Positions 1 through 9,589 of a DNA stretch of 64,000 nucleotides are shown here, piece by piece (within the stretch, counting starts at the first letter, position 1; each line of letters opens with the position of its first letter). Source of the stretch: Lacrimispora sp. BS-2. GTDB lineage: Bacteria; Bacillota; Clostridia; Lachnospirales; Lachnospiraceae. The stretch is from assembly GCF_040207125.1 (NCBI RefSeq), contig NZ_CP157940.1:3658001-3722000 (forward strand), given 5' to 3'. Position numbers and translations under genes: made by a program. The notes under the pieces are model-generated. The model had not been told where the DNA came from. It saw only the letters and a list, made by a program, of their open reading frames with translations, and ran no database searches.

Positions 1-1
1 T

Positions 2-475
2 TTCTGGGTATACGTAATTCCCGGCCTGGTGAGTGTAACGTACCTTATGATGGTGAGAAGTTTCTTTGAGGGGATACCGGACAGTCTGGAAGAGTCGGCA
101 AAGCTTGACGGATGCGGATATTTTCAGATTTATACAAAAATCATGCTCCCTTTAAGTAAACCGGTAATTGCTGTTGTAGGACTTTATACGGCGGTGAATC
201 ACTGGAACGATTGGTTTGCCGGAGCATTCTATATGAATAATACGAAGTTATGGCCGGTTCAGACCGTATTGCAGCAGATGCTGACGAAAGCCATGAGTTC
301 TCAGCGTGAGGTTACTTCCGTGGCCCAGGCACTGGCCCATAATACGGCCTCCGTAACTTCGGATTCATTAAAAATGGCGGCAGTTGTGGTAACCACAGTA
401 CCGATTCTCTGTGTATATCCTTTTATACAGAAATATTTTGCCCAGGGCGCTATGATTGGTGCGGTCAAAGGGTGA
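2..475 (+). CDS. Sugar ABC transporter permease, 3' part
   Basis: Carboxy-terminal part of a MalG/LplC-type membrane subunit of a carbohydrate ABC importer; the reading frame is open from base 2, so the start lies before the window. It carries the EAA loop that docks on the ATPase (EESAKLDGCGYFQ followed by a LPLSKP segment) and hydrophobic segments on both sides, ending in YPFIQKYFAQGAMIGAVKG, which is the usual end of LplC/YtcP-like permeases. The kinase gene follows after only 18 bases, so this is one operon with the kinase, GH4 and GH38 genes. The transported sugar is probably an oligosaccharide released from a mannose-containing glycan, inferred only from the neighbours. Confidence 0.88.
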   Translation, partial: FWVYVIPGLVSVTYLMMVRSFFEGIPDSLEESAKLDGCGYFQIYTKIMLPLSKPVIAVVGLYTAVNHWNDWFAGAFYMNNTKLWPVQTVLQQMLTKAMSSQREVTSVAQALAHNTASVTSDSLKMAAVVVTTVPILCVYPFIQKYFAQGAMIGAVKG

Positions 476-493
476 GTGTCCAGGGGAGTGAGA

Positions 494-1447
494 ATGAACG
501 AAAAAAGATGGGATTTATACGTTTACGGTGATGTAAATATTGATATTGTAATACCAGGTGTGGAAAAGTTCCCTGAGCCGGGACAGGAGGATGAGGTTCC
601 GGTCATGGAGACTTTTGTAGGCGGCGGAGGCGCCCTGTTTGCACTGGGCGTGGGTAAACTGGGGCTGCATCCGGTGTTCCAGGGGGAAGTGGGAGATGAT
701 TTCTATGGAGCGTTCATCCGAAAGGTATTTCGGGAAAATAATATAGACGATTCCCTTCTCCAAACAAGCAAAACACAAAAGACAGGCATTTCTTTAAGCT
801 TTACAAATGAGAAAGACAGGTCTTTTTTAACCTATCGCGGAACCAATGAAAGCATCAATATCGATACCGTGGATGTAGAGAAGGTAAATGATGCTTCTCA
901 TATTCATGTGACGGGCTATGGGGGTTCAGCAAATCACGATTCTTATTTAAAATTCCTCCGGCGAATCAAAGAGGAAACACAGACTACGGTTTCCTTTGAC
1001 GTAGGATGGGATTCCACAGGGGAATGGAAACGGGAGATTTATCAGTTGTTTCCATATATTGACGTATTGTTTATGAATGAAACAGAAGCCTGCCATTACG
1101 GGCGGAAGGATGATGCCGGAGAAGCTGCACTGGATTTTGCGGCGTATAGCGGACTGGCAGTGATTAAGATGGGAAAACAGGGTTCCATTGCCGTAAAAGG
1201 GAAAGATATTTATGAGGCAGCCGCTTATACGGTGGAGGCCATAGATACCACAGGGGCCGGAGATTCATTTAATGCGGGGTTTCTGTATGGATTTTTAAAA
1301 GGAAAATCACCAGAGGATTCTCTGCGTTGCGGGAATGGCTGCGGTGCATTGTCAGTAACTGCACTTGGAGGAAACACAGGGTTTCCCACAGAGAGCAGGC
1401 TTATGGAGTTTATACAGACTTATCAGGAAGGGAGGATGGCAAAATGA
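494..1447 (+). CDS. PfkB-family carbohydrate kinase
   Basis: Cytoplasmic sugar kinase of the ribokinase/PfkB family, 317 aa, the usual family length. The first PfkB signature is seen as the glycine-rich GGGGALFALGVGKLG (about residues 40-55) and the second as DTTGAGDSFNAGFLYG near residue 250, where the aspartate of GAGD is the catalytic base. The ATG at 494 is preferred over the GTG at 476 because a CAGGGGAG ribosome site sits 6 bases before it. The stop codon overlaps the GH4 start as ATGA, so the two are translationally coupled. The substrate cannot be read from the sequence; a sugar liberated by the downstream GH4/GH38 enzymes is the natural guess. Confidence 0.9.
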   Translation: MNEKRWDLYVYGDVNIDIVIPGVEKFPEPGQEDEVPVMETFVGGGGALFALGVGKLGLHPVFQGEVGDDFYGAFIRKVFRENNIDDSLLQTSKTQKTGISLSFTNEKDRSFLTYRGTNESINIDTVDVEKVNDASHIHVTGYGGSANHDSYLKFLRRIKEETQTTVSFDVGWDSTGEWKREIYQLFPYIDVLFMNETEACHYGRKDDAGEAALDFAAYSGLAVIKMGKQGSIAVKGKDIYEAAAYTVEAIDTTGAGDSFNAGFLYGFLKGKSPEDSLRCGNGCGALSVTALGGNTGFPTESRLMEFIQTYQEGRMAK

Positions 1448-2808
1448 AGATTGCAGTGATTGGAGGAGCGGGCGTACGTACCGTTATTTTTATAAATGGC
1501 CTTTTAAAGCGCTATAAAAATTTGAATATCCATGAAGTTGTTCTCTATGATATCCAGGAGGAAAAGCAGAAAATTATAGAAAAGCTCTGTAAGCATGTAG
1601 TAAATCGGGAACAGAAAGATTTGAAGGTATGGGCGGTATCTGATCCGGTGGAGGCCATAAAGGGGGCAGACTTTATTGTAACGACCCTTCGTGTGGGGGG
1701 AGATTCATCCCGGGGAATAGATGAGACAGTCGCACTGGACCTGGGGGTTATTGGTCAGGAAACCACGGGAGCAGGGGGATTTTCCATGGCTGTTCGAACA
1801 ATACCGGTGTTGTTGAAATACTGCGAGATGATAAAAAGACACGCACCTGAGGCGTGGATTTTTAATTTTACGAATCCCTCGGGTCTGGTAACTCAGGCGC
1901 TGCACAATGCCGGATATTCCAGGATCATCGGAATCTGTGATGCTCCAAGCAGCACGAAATTCCGCATGGCAAAGGCACTGGGAGTGACGGAAGATGAGCT
2001 TTACGTGGAATTTTTCGGATTGAATCATCTCTCATGGATTCGCAGCGTAAAAAAGAACGGGGAAGAAATCCTGCCCAAGCTTCTGGCTGATGACGGGTTT
2101 TTAAAGCGTATACAGGAATTTTCCATTTTTGATCCGGAACTGCTGCGTTCGATTGGATTCCTTCCCAATGAATACCTATATTATTACTACCATAGGGAAA
2201 AGGCACTTGAAAATATAAAAAAATCGGGAGCAACCAGAGGAAAGACGATTGAAGCCGTCAATATCAGGATGATGGAGGAGCTGCAAGCCATGGATATGGA
2301 GGGGGACCCGGAAGGAGCGCTGCAGGTTTTCCTTTATTATATGCAGCTCAGGGAAAACTCCTACATGAGCATCGAAACCGGTCTTGAAAAGCGGCCGCTG
2401 ATTGAAAAGGGACAGCTTGAGGTTCCTGAGGGCATGGGGTATGCCGGTGTTATGCTGGACTGCATCGAGGGAATGCAGAGTGAAGAGGGAAAGTATCTTG
2501 TGCTTTCCGTTGAAAATAACGGGAGCATTCCGGGACTTGAAGATCAGGACGTGATTGAAACCACCTGTCTGGTATCCAGGGCTGGTATTTGCCCGGTTAA
2601 GATTGAAGAGGTGCCGGAAGAATGTTATTTATTGATCCGCCTGATTAAGATGTATGAGAAACTTACGGTAGAAGCTGTAAAAACACAGTCAAGAGAAACT
2701 GCCATCAGAGCGCTGACGCTGCATCCCCTGATAAATTCCTATTCATTGGCAAAGCAACTGGTAGATAGATACGATGAGGTGTATGGAGGAACAAAAAATG
2801 CCATTTGA
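1444..2808 (+). CDS. GH4 family (6-phospho-)glycosidase
   Basis: 454-aa glycoside hydrolase family 4 enzyme, a group that uses NAD+ and a divalent metal to cleave glycosides by an oxidation-elimination route, often on 6-phosphosugars. The N-terminal Rossmann motif is VIGGAGVRT (residues 4-12). NFTNPSGLVTQAL, then GICDAP and GLNHLSW, give the metal-binding Cys and His of the family. The GICDAP form differs from the usual CNVP of cellobiose-6-phosphate hydrolases, so specificity is uncertain. The start is set at 1444 (AGGAGG 9 bases before, ATGA overlap with the kinase) rather than at upstream in-frame codons inside the kinase gene. It overlaps the alpha-mannosidase gene by 11 bases. Confidence 0.88.
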   Translation: MKIAVIGGAGVRTVIFINGLLKRYKNLNIHEVVLYDIQEEKQKIIEKLCKHVVNREQKDLKVWAVSDPVEAIKGADFIVTTLRVGGDSSRGIDETVALDLGVIGQETTGAGGFSMAVRTIPVLLKYCEMIKRHAPEAWIFNFTNPSGLVTQALHNAGYSRIIGICDAPSSTKFRMAKALGVTEDELYVEFFGLNHLSWIRSVKKNGEEILPKLLADDGFLKRIQEFSIFDPELLRSIGFLPNEYLYYYYHREKALENIKKSGATRGKTIEAVNIRMMEELQAMDMEGDPEGALQVFLYYMQLRENSYMSIETGLEKRPLIEKGQLEVPEGMGYAGVMLDCIEGMQSEEGKYLVLSVENNGSIPGLEDQDVIETTCLVSRAGICPVKIEEVPEECYLLIRLIKMYEKLTVEAVKTQSRETAIRALTLHPLINSYSLAKQLVDRYDEVYGGTKNAI

Positions 2809-5800
2809 TTTTCACAATCGGGACAGAATGAAAAATATCATAGAGGAGTTGGAAAACCTTCGATATCGAGACAGAAAAGACCTGGAAGGGTTGTTATTAT
2901 GGGAGGATAATGGGACAATAGGCAACAGAATTCCCCAAGGGGCAGGACAGCCGGTGGAAACCGGTTTTTGCTGGAAGGGCTGGGATCGTTATAACTGGCT
3001 GACTGCTGACGTAGAAATCCCCCAGGAATGGATGGATAAAGAGGTTCTGGGACTGTTTGATTTCGGTGCCAGGATCGGAACGGGAAATAACGGGGATTTT
3101 GAGAGTTTACTGTACTTAAACGGAAAGCCTTATCAGGCAGTGGATGGAAATCACCATGAAGTATTTTTGGAGCCGGCAGTAAATGGCTATTCCCAGGAAC
3201 TGAAATTTCGCCTGTGGTCTGGACTAAGCGGCGGAGGAATTCCGAAGGAAAAGATGATGGAAATCCGCCAGGCGCAGATAGGAATTCTTGATCATCCCAC
3301 AGATGATCTGTATTATCTGGCCAAGGCAGCACTTGAGACTTATGATTTGCTGCCAATGGGAAATGAGTATAAAGAATGGATCTTGAATACTCTGGTAAGT
3401 ACTTTTACCAGGATTAACTTTACAGAGCCGGGAAGTGAAGAATTTTATGAGACTGTGAAGATAGCCTGGCAGTTCCTTGACTCAAAGATGGATGGCAGGG
3501 GAAAGCCGGACGTGAACGTAAGTCTGATCGGACATACCCACATCGATGTGGCCTGGCTGTGGCGGCTGCGCCATACAAGAGAAAAGGCAGCACGTTCCTT
3601 TTCTACCGTGAACCGGCTTATGGAGAAGTATCCTGAATATCGGTTTCTTCAGACACAGGCACAGTTATACGAGTATATTAAGGAAGATTATCCTGATATC
3701 TATACATATATTCAAAAGCGTGTGAAAGAGGGAAGATGGGAACCCTCCGGAGCCATGTGGGTGGAGTGCGACTGCAACTTAGCTTCCGGAGAATCGATCA
3801 TTCGTCAGATTCTTATTGGTAAAAATTTCGTCAGACAGGAATTCAGCTATGAAAGCGAATACTTGTGGCTGCCGGATGTGTTCGGATACTCCTGGGCACT
3901 GCCCCAGATTTTAAAAAAATCGGGTATCGATACCTTTATGACCACAAAAATAAGCTGGAACGACACCAATCGTCTGCCTTATGATACCTTCCGTTGGAAA
4001 GGAATGGACGGAACGGAAGTGACGGCCCATTTTATCACAACAACAGATCCCGGAGAGGACTACTATACTTATAATGGCAATACCAGTCCGGACGCCATAA
4101 GGGGTGTATGGGAGCAGTATAAAAATAAGGATACCAATAAAGATCTGCTGATTTCCTTTGGATTCGGTGATGGGGGCGGCGGCCCGACCAGAACCCAGAT
4201 AAAGCAGGCAGAAGCCGCCGGCAAGATTCCAGGTCTGCCCCATGTAAAGATGGAGATGCCTACGGAATATTTCCGCCGTCTGAACCAGACATTAAAAGAA
4301 AACCCTATGGATGGCTATATACCCGTGTGGGATGGCGAATTGTATCTGGAGTTTCACAGGGGGACCTATACTTCTCAGGCCTACAATAAGAAGATGAACC
4401 GGAAAATGGAATATCTTCTTCGTGATACAGAGATACTTTCCGTATTGGCCGGGGCAGCTGCGGGAGCACCTTATGATTATAATAATCTTTTAAAGGCGTG
4501 GAAAATTGTGCTGTGTCATCAGTTCCACGATATTCTTCCCGGCTCTTCTATTAAAGAAGTGTATGAGGACAGTCATGTGGAATACGGCCGGGCCCAGCAG
4601 CTGATAAAGGAAACCATGGAAGCAGTAAATCAGACTCTTTATGCATCGGAAGCAGGATGCTATACGGTGTTCAATAACTCCAACTGGGTGAGAAGCGGAG
4701 CAGCCTTTATCCAGATGACCGATCCAGAGCTTTCTCATTATAAAGGGCATATGGTGATAGATGAAAACGGTCAGGAAGTAAAAGCAGTGTGGAAAGAAAA
4801 CGGGGTGCTTATATGGGTTTTCCAGATACAGCCATTTTCATTTTCCACTTTCCGCTTTGTGACCCCAAAAGCCGGGCACACCGGTATGGAGCTGCCAGAT
4901 TCTAAGACAGGAGCATCTCAGATTGAAACGCCATTTTACACGATTTCCTGGAATGAAAAGGGTCAGTTGAACCGTATCTATGATAAAAAAGCGGAGCGGG
5001 AGATTCTTCCTGAAGGGAAATGCGCCAACGTGCTTCAGATTTTTGAAGACAAGCCCAGATGTTTTGACGCCTGGGAACTGGAGCCTACCATTGACTTAAA
5101 ACGAGAGATAGTGGAGAACTGCACTGAGGTCAGTACCAGAAAACACAGTCTGGGCTGGGACGTGGAGTTTTCCTGGCTGTATCATAAATCCCAGATCCGG
5201 CAGACTATGTGCCTGTATGAAGAAAGTCCGCGGATTGATTTTAAGACAATCGTAGACTGGCAAGAGCGTCAGAAATTGTTAAAGACCAGTTTTCCCGTGG
5301 ATGTGCGTGCGGTAGATGCCCGGTTTGATATTCAAAATGGAAATATCCGCAGGCCGATTACCAGGAATACGACCTGGGAGGCTGCTAAGTTTGAGGTGGC
5401 AGCTCACAAATGGGTGGATATCTGGGAAACCGGCTATGGAATGGCCGTGTTGAATGACTGCAAATACGGCCACGATGTGAAAGAGGATACCATCCGCCTG
5501 ACGCTTTTAAAATCGGCAGTGGATCCTGATTATACGGCAGATCTTGGAACCCATGAATTTACGTATGCAATTCTGCCTCATGATAAGGAATGGTATGAGG
5601 CGGGCATTGAGCAGCAGGCATTTGATTTAAATAATCCGCTGACCGGAAAGCCGGGTCAAAACAGGCTGGGAAGTGAAAGCTGGATTTCATTTAATCAGGA
5701 GAATCTGGTTGTGGATGCGCTGAAACGTGAAGAAAATGGAGAACGCATCATACTTCGTTTCCATGAGTTTGAGGGCAAAAGATGTTCTGTGAAAATCAGC

Positions 5801-5929
5801 AGCAGACTGCCGGTAAAACAATGGTGTGAGTGTAATCTGATGGAACAGGAGACGAAGTTTAACCCGGGAGAGATTCAAGTACCGCTGAAGCCTTATGAAA
5901 TAAAGACATTGTTACTGGAACTGGAATAA
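2798..5929 (+). CDS. GH38 alpha-mannosidase
   Basis: 1043-aa class II alpha-mannosidase, a zinc-dependent retaining enzyme that trims alpha-mannosides from N-glycan-like structures; no signal peptide, so it acts on imported oligosaccharides. Visible motifs are GHTHIDVAWLWRLRHTREK (zinc HxD, near residue 242), WVECDCNLASGES, WLPDVFGYSWALPQI (nucleophile Asp) and CHQFHDILPGSS (zinc His/Asp). The length is that of typical bacterial GH38 proteins. The start at 2798 is chosen because GGAGGA lies 7 bases upstream; two other in-frame ATGs at 2774 and 2783 have no such site. It sits in a run of five tightly spaced genes. Confidence 0.95.
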   Translation: MPFDFHNRDRMKNIIEELENLRYRDRKDLEGLLLWEDNGTIGNRIPQGAGQPVETGFCWKGWDRYNWLTADVEIPQEWMDKEVLGLFDFGARIGTGNNGDFESLLYLNGKPYQAVDGNHHEVFLEPAVNGYSQELKFRLWSGLSGGGIPKEKMMEIRQAQIGILDHPTDDLYYLAKAALETYDLLPMGNEYKEWILNTLVSTFTRINFTEPGSEEFYETVKIAWQFLDSKMDGRGKPDVNVSLIGHTHIDVAWLWRLRHTREKAARSFSTVNRLMEKYPEYRFLQTQAQLYEYIKEDYPDIYTYIQKRVKEGRWEPSGAMWVECDCNLASGESIIRQILIGKNFVRQEFSYESEYLWLPDVFGYSWALPQILKKSGIDTFMTTKISWNDTNRLPYDTFRWKGMDGTEVTAHFITTTDPGEDYYTYNGNTSPDAIRGVWEQYKNKDTNKDLLISFGFGDGGGGPTRTQIKQAEAAGKIPGLPHVKMEMPTEYFRRLNQTLKENPMDGYIPVWDGELYLEFHRGTYTSQAYNKKMNRKMEYLLRDTEILSVLAGAAAGAPYDYNNLLKAWKIVLCHQFHDILPGSSIKEVYEDSHVEYGRAQQLIKETMEAVNQTLYASEAGCYTVFNNSNWVRSGAAFIQMTDPELSHYKGHMVIDENGQEVKAVWKENGVLIWVFQIQPFSFSTFRFVTPKAGHTGMELPDSKTGASQIETPFYTISWNEKGQLNRIYDKKAEREILPEGKCANVLQIFEDKPRCFDAWELEPTIDLKREIVENCTEVSTRKHSLGWDVEFSWLYHKSQIRQTMCLYEESPRIDFKTIVDWQERQKLLKTSFPVDVRAVDARFDIQNGNIRRPITRNTTWEAAKFEVAAHKWVDIWETGYGMAVLNDCKYGHDVKEDTIRLTLLKSAVDPDYTADLGTHEFTYAILPHDKEWYEAGIEQQAFDLNNPLTGKPGQNRLGSESWISFNQENLVVDALKREENGERIILRFHEFEGKRCSVKISSRLPVKQWCECNLMEQETKFNPGEIQVPLKPYEIKTLLLELE

Positions 5930-5945
5930 AGAAGGAGCCGTGAAC

Positions 5946-7298
5946 ATGAGGATTCAAATCACCTGCAGCCCGGCCCCTGAAAGCAGGAACTCACAACCGG
6001 AACATGGAGAATCACTGTTTTCTTTTTTCAGAAAGCTGGGAAAGAAAGGTGGAGGTGACTGTCAGATTCGGCTGGATCAGTTGGGGTTCACAGCGGAAGA
6101 ACTGACACAGGCCGTAGAACATGGAGTCTGCGGCCTGTATGATGGGGCCTATCGCTTTAAAAAAGAGGCATTAAAGGGTCTTAACCGCAAAGAGATTTAT
6201 GAGAACCGTGATGGCCTGGCTGATTATGGAGAAACCTGTTATACCCTTGTTGTGGGTAACGGTGGGGCTATTGAAGACAAATATACAGGAATATCGGATG
6301 AAATGTGGAAACAGATTCTTTTCAGAGGGGAAAACATAGGCAGATGCAAGGGATATGCCCGTACTCTGGGGAATCTACCAAACAATTATTTACATACGGA
6401 GGATCTGGTCTGCTATGCCGAAGATCTGGCGAAAAACCTTGGAGTTTTCTGCCGGACGTTAAGGAATCGGGAACTGGAAGAGTTGAACTGCGGTGGTTTG
6501 CTTGCTGTGAACCAGGGAAGCAGCCGGGAGGCAGCCATGGTGATTCTTCAGTATGAAGGACTGCCGGGAGGCGAACGGATTGCCCTGGTGGGAAAAGGAC
6601 TGATGTTTGATTCCGGCGGATACCACTTAAAATCCATGGATGGTATGTGCGGCATGAAGTTTGATATGTGCGGAGCAGCAGGCGTACTTGAAGCTTTTGA
6701 AATCCTGGTACGTAATAAAGTAAAAAAGAATCTTATGGTAATCTTAACTTTGGCAGAAAATGTCATCAGCTCCGACGCGGTAAAAATGGGAGATGTGATT
6801 ACGACACTGGCCGGAAAGACGGTTGAGATTTATAATACGGATGCAGAAGGACGGCTGGTGCTCTGTGACGGCATTACCTATGCGCAGCAGCAGAAAGCAG
6901 CTTTTGTCCTTGATATGGCGACACTGACTTATTCGGCTCACGCTGCACTGGGAGATTCATTTACCGGGTTGTTTGTAAATGATGAAGATTTGCTGAATCC
7001 CTGGATGGAGGCTGCCCGGGAGTCAGAAGAGATGTTTTGGAGGCTTCCCTTGAACTCTTATTATCATAAGCTTCTGGAATGGAGTACAGTCGCAGATTTT
7101 GCCAATTATGCGCCGGGAAAGGGCGCCGGAGCCAGTGTGGCAGCCTGCTTTCTGGAGAAGTTTGTGGAGCCGGGAACCCGGTGGATCCATCTGGATATGG
7201 TAGGACCATCTGTGATACGTTCTGAAACTGAGGAAATGAGAGAGGGGGCCAGCGGGGCCGGTATTATTACTATAGTGAAATTTCTGGAAAAGCAGTAA
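5946..7298 (+). CDS. M17 leucyl aminopeptidase family protein
   Basis: 450-aa cytoplasmic metallo-aminopeptidase of family M17 (PepA/LAP), which removes N-terminal residues from peptides using two metal ions. The catalytic core is in the C-terminal half: VGKGLMFDSGGYHLKSM supplies the Lys and Asp ligands, MKFDMCGAAG replaces the usual MKxDMGGAA, and NTDAEGRLVLCDG is the family signature with the Asp and Glu ligands. The Gly-to-Cys change in DMCG is a small oddity beside a metal ligand. AAGGAG 8 bases before the ATG at 5946 decides the start over the GTG at 5940. Being in a mannosidase operon suggests use of glycopeptides. Confidence 0.9.
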   Translation: MRIQITCSPAPESRNSQPEHGESLFSFFRKLGKKGGGDCQIRLDQLGFTAEELTQAVEHGVCGLYDGAYRFKKEALKGLNRKEIYENRDGLADYGETCYTLVVGNGGAIEDKYTGISDEMWKQILFRGENIGRCKGYARTLGNLPNNYLHTEDLVCYAEDLAKNLGVFCRTLRNRELEELNCGGLLAVNQGSSREAAMVILQYEGLPGGERIALVGKGLMFDSGGYHLKSMDGMCGMKFDMCGAAGVLEAFEILVRNKVKKNLMVILTLAENVISSDAVKMGDVITTLAGKTVEIYNTDAEGRLVLCDGITYAQQQKAAFVLDMATLTYSAHAALGDSFTGLFVNDEDLLNPWMEAARESEEMFWRLPLNSYYHKLLEWSTVADFANYAPGKGAGASVAACFLEKFVEPGTRWIHLDMVGPSVIRSETEEMREGASGAGIITIVKFLEKQ

Positions 7299-7313
7299 GA
7301 AAGGAAACGATAG

Positions 7314-8891
7314 ATGGATTTTGTATTTTATGAAAAAATATCAAGGGAAGTGTTGGAGAACTATTTGTCCCGCTGCGTAACTGCAGCGGGATTATTCGAA
7401 AGCGAAACCCTTACGGATGATCTGCGGGCTATTAAAGAAATGGGCGTAAAATTTCTGGGAAGGGCCTCCGGCATTTGGTATATGCCAATGGAGGACGAGG
7501 AGCATTTCCGTCTTTCCAGGGAACTGGCCGAAAAAGTCCATGCTGTGGATCCGGACATTATTCTTCAGGCCTGTGTGTTTGAATGGATTGTGGAGCGGAT
7601 GGAGGAAATCAGGATACCGGCCTATGTGTTCAAAGCTTTTGGGATGAAGCCGGAAGAGAGAACCTTTCGGATGCAGGAGGCGTTATTTACAGATGAATCC
7701 TCCGGTTATATAAGCCGCAGACAGGATCCGTCTAAAAATGGAGGTATCCCGGATCTGTCCCGCCGGGAAGCCCAGATGTGGTTTTATTACCGGGCAACCA
7801 GATATATTGACTGTGGTTATGAAGCTTTGCATATGGGACAGGTGCATTTATACACGGCTCATGATCCGGGTATGGAAAAGACAGCGCAGCTTTTTACCAT
7901 GATACGGGAATATGCCAGAGTACATGGGAGACGGCGCAAGGTGCTTTTAGATGCCCACACCCATGGAGTAAATATCCGTGGGAAGCTGCTGTTTGATTAT
8001 CATGCCATGCCATTTACCAGAGTTCCTCTTCTGGAAGTACCCGGAGAGAAGCTGGTGCTGGTGAGAGAGGGCTACAGTGAAGGGGGAGAAAACCCCAATG
8101 GATGGTCTGCAGGCACCATGCCTTATTTGATGGAGTATGATAATTGGGGTGGTTTAGCGGTGGAAGACCGGGATTCCTATTCAAGAGAAGAGCTGGCATG
8201 GAGGGACTGGTGGGGATATGATCAGATTGCCTGGTTTGCCAATCAGTCAGAAGAGAGCCGAAATCATTTTTTGGAGTATACTTACAAATGGACGGAGATT
8301 AATAATCCCAATGCTTACTTTGAACTGCCATTTCGCCGGATGCTGGGAGATGGGGCGGTTACAGGAATAAGAGCTGACAACGGGGAATGGGACCGTCAGA
8401 ATTTTTATCAGATAAACTGGAAGAGTTCTGATTGCCCCATGGGATTCAGCCAGGAAGAGACTGCGAAGCGATTATGGGCCACTGGGCATGAACTAAGAAA
8501 GAAAGCGGCCAATCCTGAGATGCTCATCCGTTATGGAGCCGGAGAAGTCTATGATGAAGGGACTGGAATGAAGCTGCCGGAGAAAATTGTGGTATATGGA
8601 AGTTTTCAGCCTCATGTGGGTGCAGTAAAAAATGATTCCAACAGCGAAGTGACCCGGATGTATTACATAGGTGACAACACCTATACACTGTCTGTGGTGA
8701 TGCCGTTTGCAGGAACCTATGATTATTCGGTAGCGACTTACGGAACGCTGTCAGCTACCTATCAGGAAGACAGATATCCCAGAAGCGGCTCAAGCAATAA
8801 GGCACATTTTACCACGGAGAAAGATAATATGGCAGTGCGTTTTCAATACCGGTTTATTACAAATGAAGTTACAGTAGAGAAGTTTGATTGA
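7314..8891 (+). CDS. Unrecognised 525-aa protein, possible TIM-barrel glycosidase
   Basis: I do not recognise the family. The protein has no signal peptide and no membrane segment. Residues about 160-370 contain segments typical of a TIM barrel (a DCGYEALHMGQVHLYTAHD stretch, LLDAHTHGVNIRGKLLFDYHAM, a Trp-rich segment around 285-300 and EINNPNAYFELPFRRM), and acidic residues follow predicted strand ends. The last 100 residues look like a beta-rich domain. AAAGGA precedes the ATG by 10 bases and the gene lies 15 bases after the aminopeptidase gene, the last gene of the glycan operon. A glycoside hydrolase role is inference from context and composition only. Confidence 0.6.
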   Translation: MDFVFYEKISREVLENYLSRCVTAAGLFESETLTDDLRAIKEMGVKFLGRASGIWYMPMEDEEHFRLSRELAEKVHAVDPDIILQACVFEWIVERMEEIRIPAYVFKAFGMKPEERTFRMQEALFTDESSGYISRRQDPSKNGGIPDLSRREAQMWFYYRATRYIDCGYEALHMGQVHLYTAHDPGMEKTAQLFTMIREYARVHGRRRKVLLDAHTHGVNIRGKLLFDYHAMPFTRVPLLEVPGEKLVLVREGYSEGGENPNGWSAGTMPYLMEYDNWGGLAVEDRDSYSREELAWRDWWGYDQIAWFANQSEESRNHFLEYTYKWTEINNPNAYFELPFRRMLGDGAVTGIRADNGEWDRQNFYQINWKSSDCPMGFSQEETAKRLWATGHELRKKAANPEMLIRYGAGEVYDEGTGMKLPEKIVVYGSFQPHVGAVKNDSNSEVTRMYYIGDNTYTLSVVMPFAGTYDYSVATYGTLSATYQEDRYPRSGSSNKAHFTTEKDNMAVRFQYRFITNEVTVEKFD

Positions 8892-9093
8892 ATTAATAAG
8901 AATGGCGCCGGTGCTTAAAGTGCTATTTAAAAAAATCTGAAATTATGAAAGCATGATAAGGTATTTAACCGGAAAGTAGGGGAATAAGCTGTACAGATTA
9001 AGGATTTGAACCAGCACATTAAGAAAAGCCTTTTCCTTTTATTCATCACATGATAAGATAACCATGTATAAAAACACTTAAGAGAAAGGATAC

Positions 9094-9573
9094 ATGAGTA
9101 TGGGTAAAGTATGGAAAGTAAAGGTTGATGAAAAGAATTATGAGATCAAGCTGAAGGGGAGTAAGGTTCTTGTGAATCATGAAGAAAAAAAACTGAAGGA
9201 CTTCCTTGTTAAGCGAGAGTGGTTTCAGGCTGCTTATGCTATAGATGTTGGCACTAAAAAGGCTTCGTTGATTGTAAGTTCCCTGATTGGGGGAACGAAG
9301 CTGGTCATTGACGGGAAAGACTGTGCAACCGGTGAAGCATATGTTCCTGTTAATATCCCTAAATGGGCATATATTTTCATGGCATTGCACTCGATAAATC
9401 TTATAAATGGTCTTTTGGGAGCATTGATCGGTATAATCGGCTGTTCTGCTACTGTTTCTATTTCTTCCAACAAAAAAATCCATATAGCCGCAAGAGTGGC
9501 CCTGGATATTGTGGTGCTGATTTTGACTTATGTTTTGGTTTTTGGAATTGGATTTGCATTAGCACAGTTATAA
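9094..9573 (+). CDS. Small membrane protein of unknown function
   Basis: 159 aa. The N-terminal 85 residues are soluble and beta-rich with many lysines (KVWKVKVDEKNYEIKLKGSK), resembling a small beta-sandwich. The C-terminal half has two hydrophobic stretches (about 92-115 and 133-157). AAAGGA 5 bases before the ATG supports the start. It is 16 bases upstream of a DUF1189 membrane protein and the pair probably forms a two-gene envelope operon. No catalytic motif seen; function unknown. Confidence 0.7.
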   Translation: MSMGKVWKVKVDEKNYEIKLKGSKVLVNHEEKKLKDFLVKREWFQAAYAIDVGTKKASLIVSSLIGGTKLVIDGKDCATGEAYVPVNIPKWAYIFMALHSINLINGLLGALIGIIGCSATVSISSNKKIHIAARVALDIVVLILTYVLVFGIGFALAQL

Positions 9574-9589
9574 GGAAGGAAAGATAAAA

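Noticed and set aside
800..827. TTTACA-N16-CTTTTT inside the PfkB kinase gene
   Set aside because: One mismatch from the shared promoter, but in the middle of a coding region with no gene start behind it; expected by chance in AT-rich DNA.
9046..9483. 145-aa minus-strand ORF opposite the small membrane protein gene
   Set aside because: It lies almost wholly opposite a better-supported gene, has no ribosome site, and its composition is that of a shadow frame.
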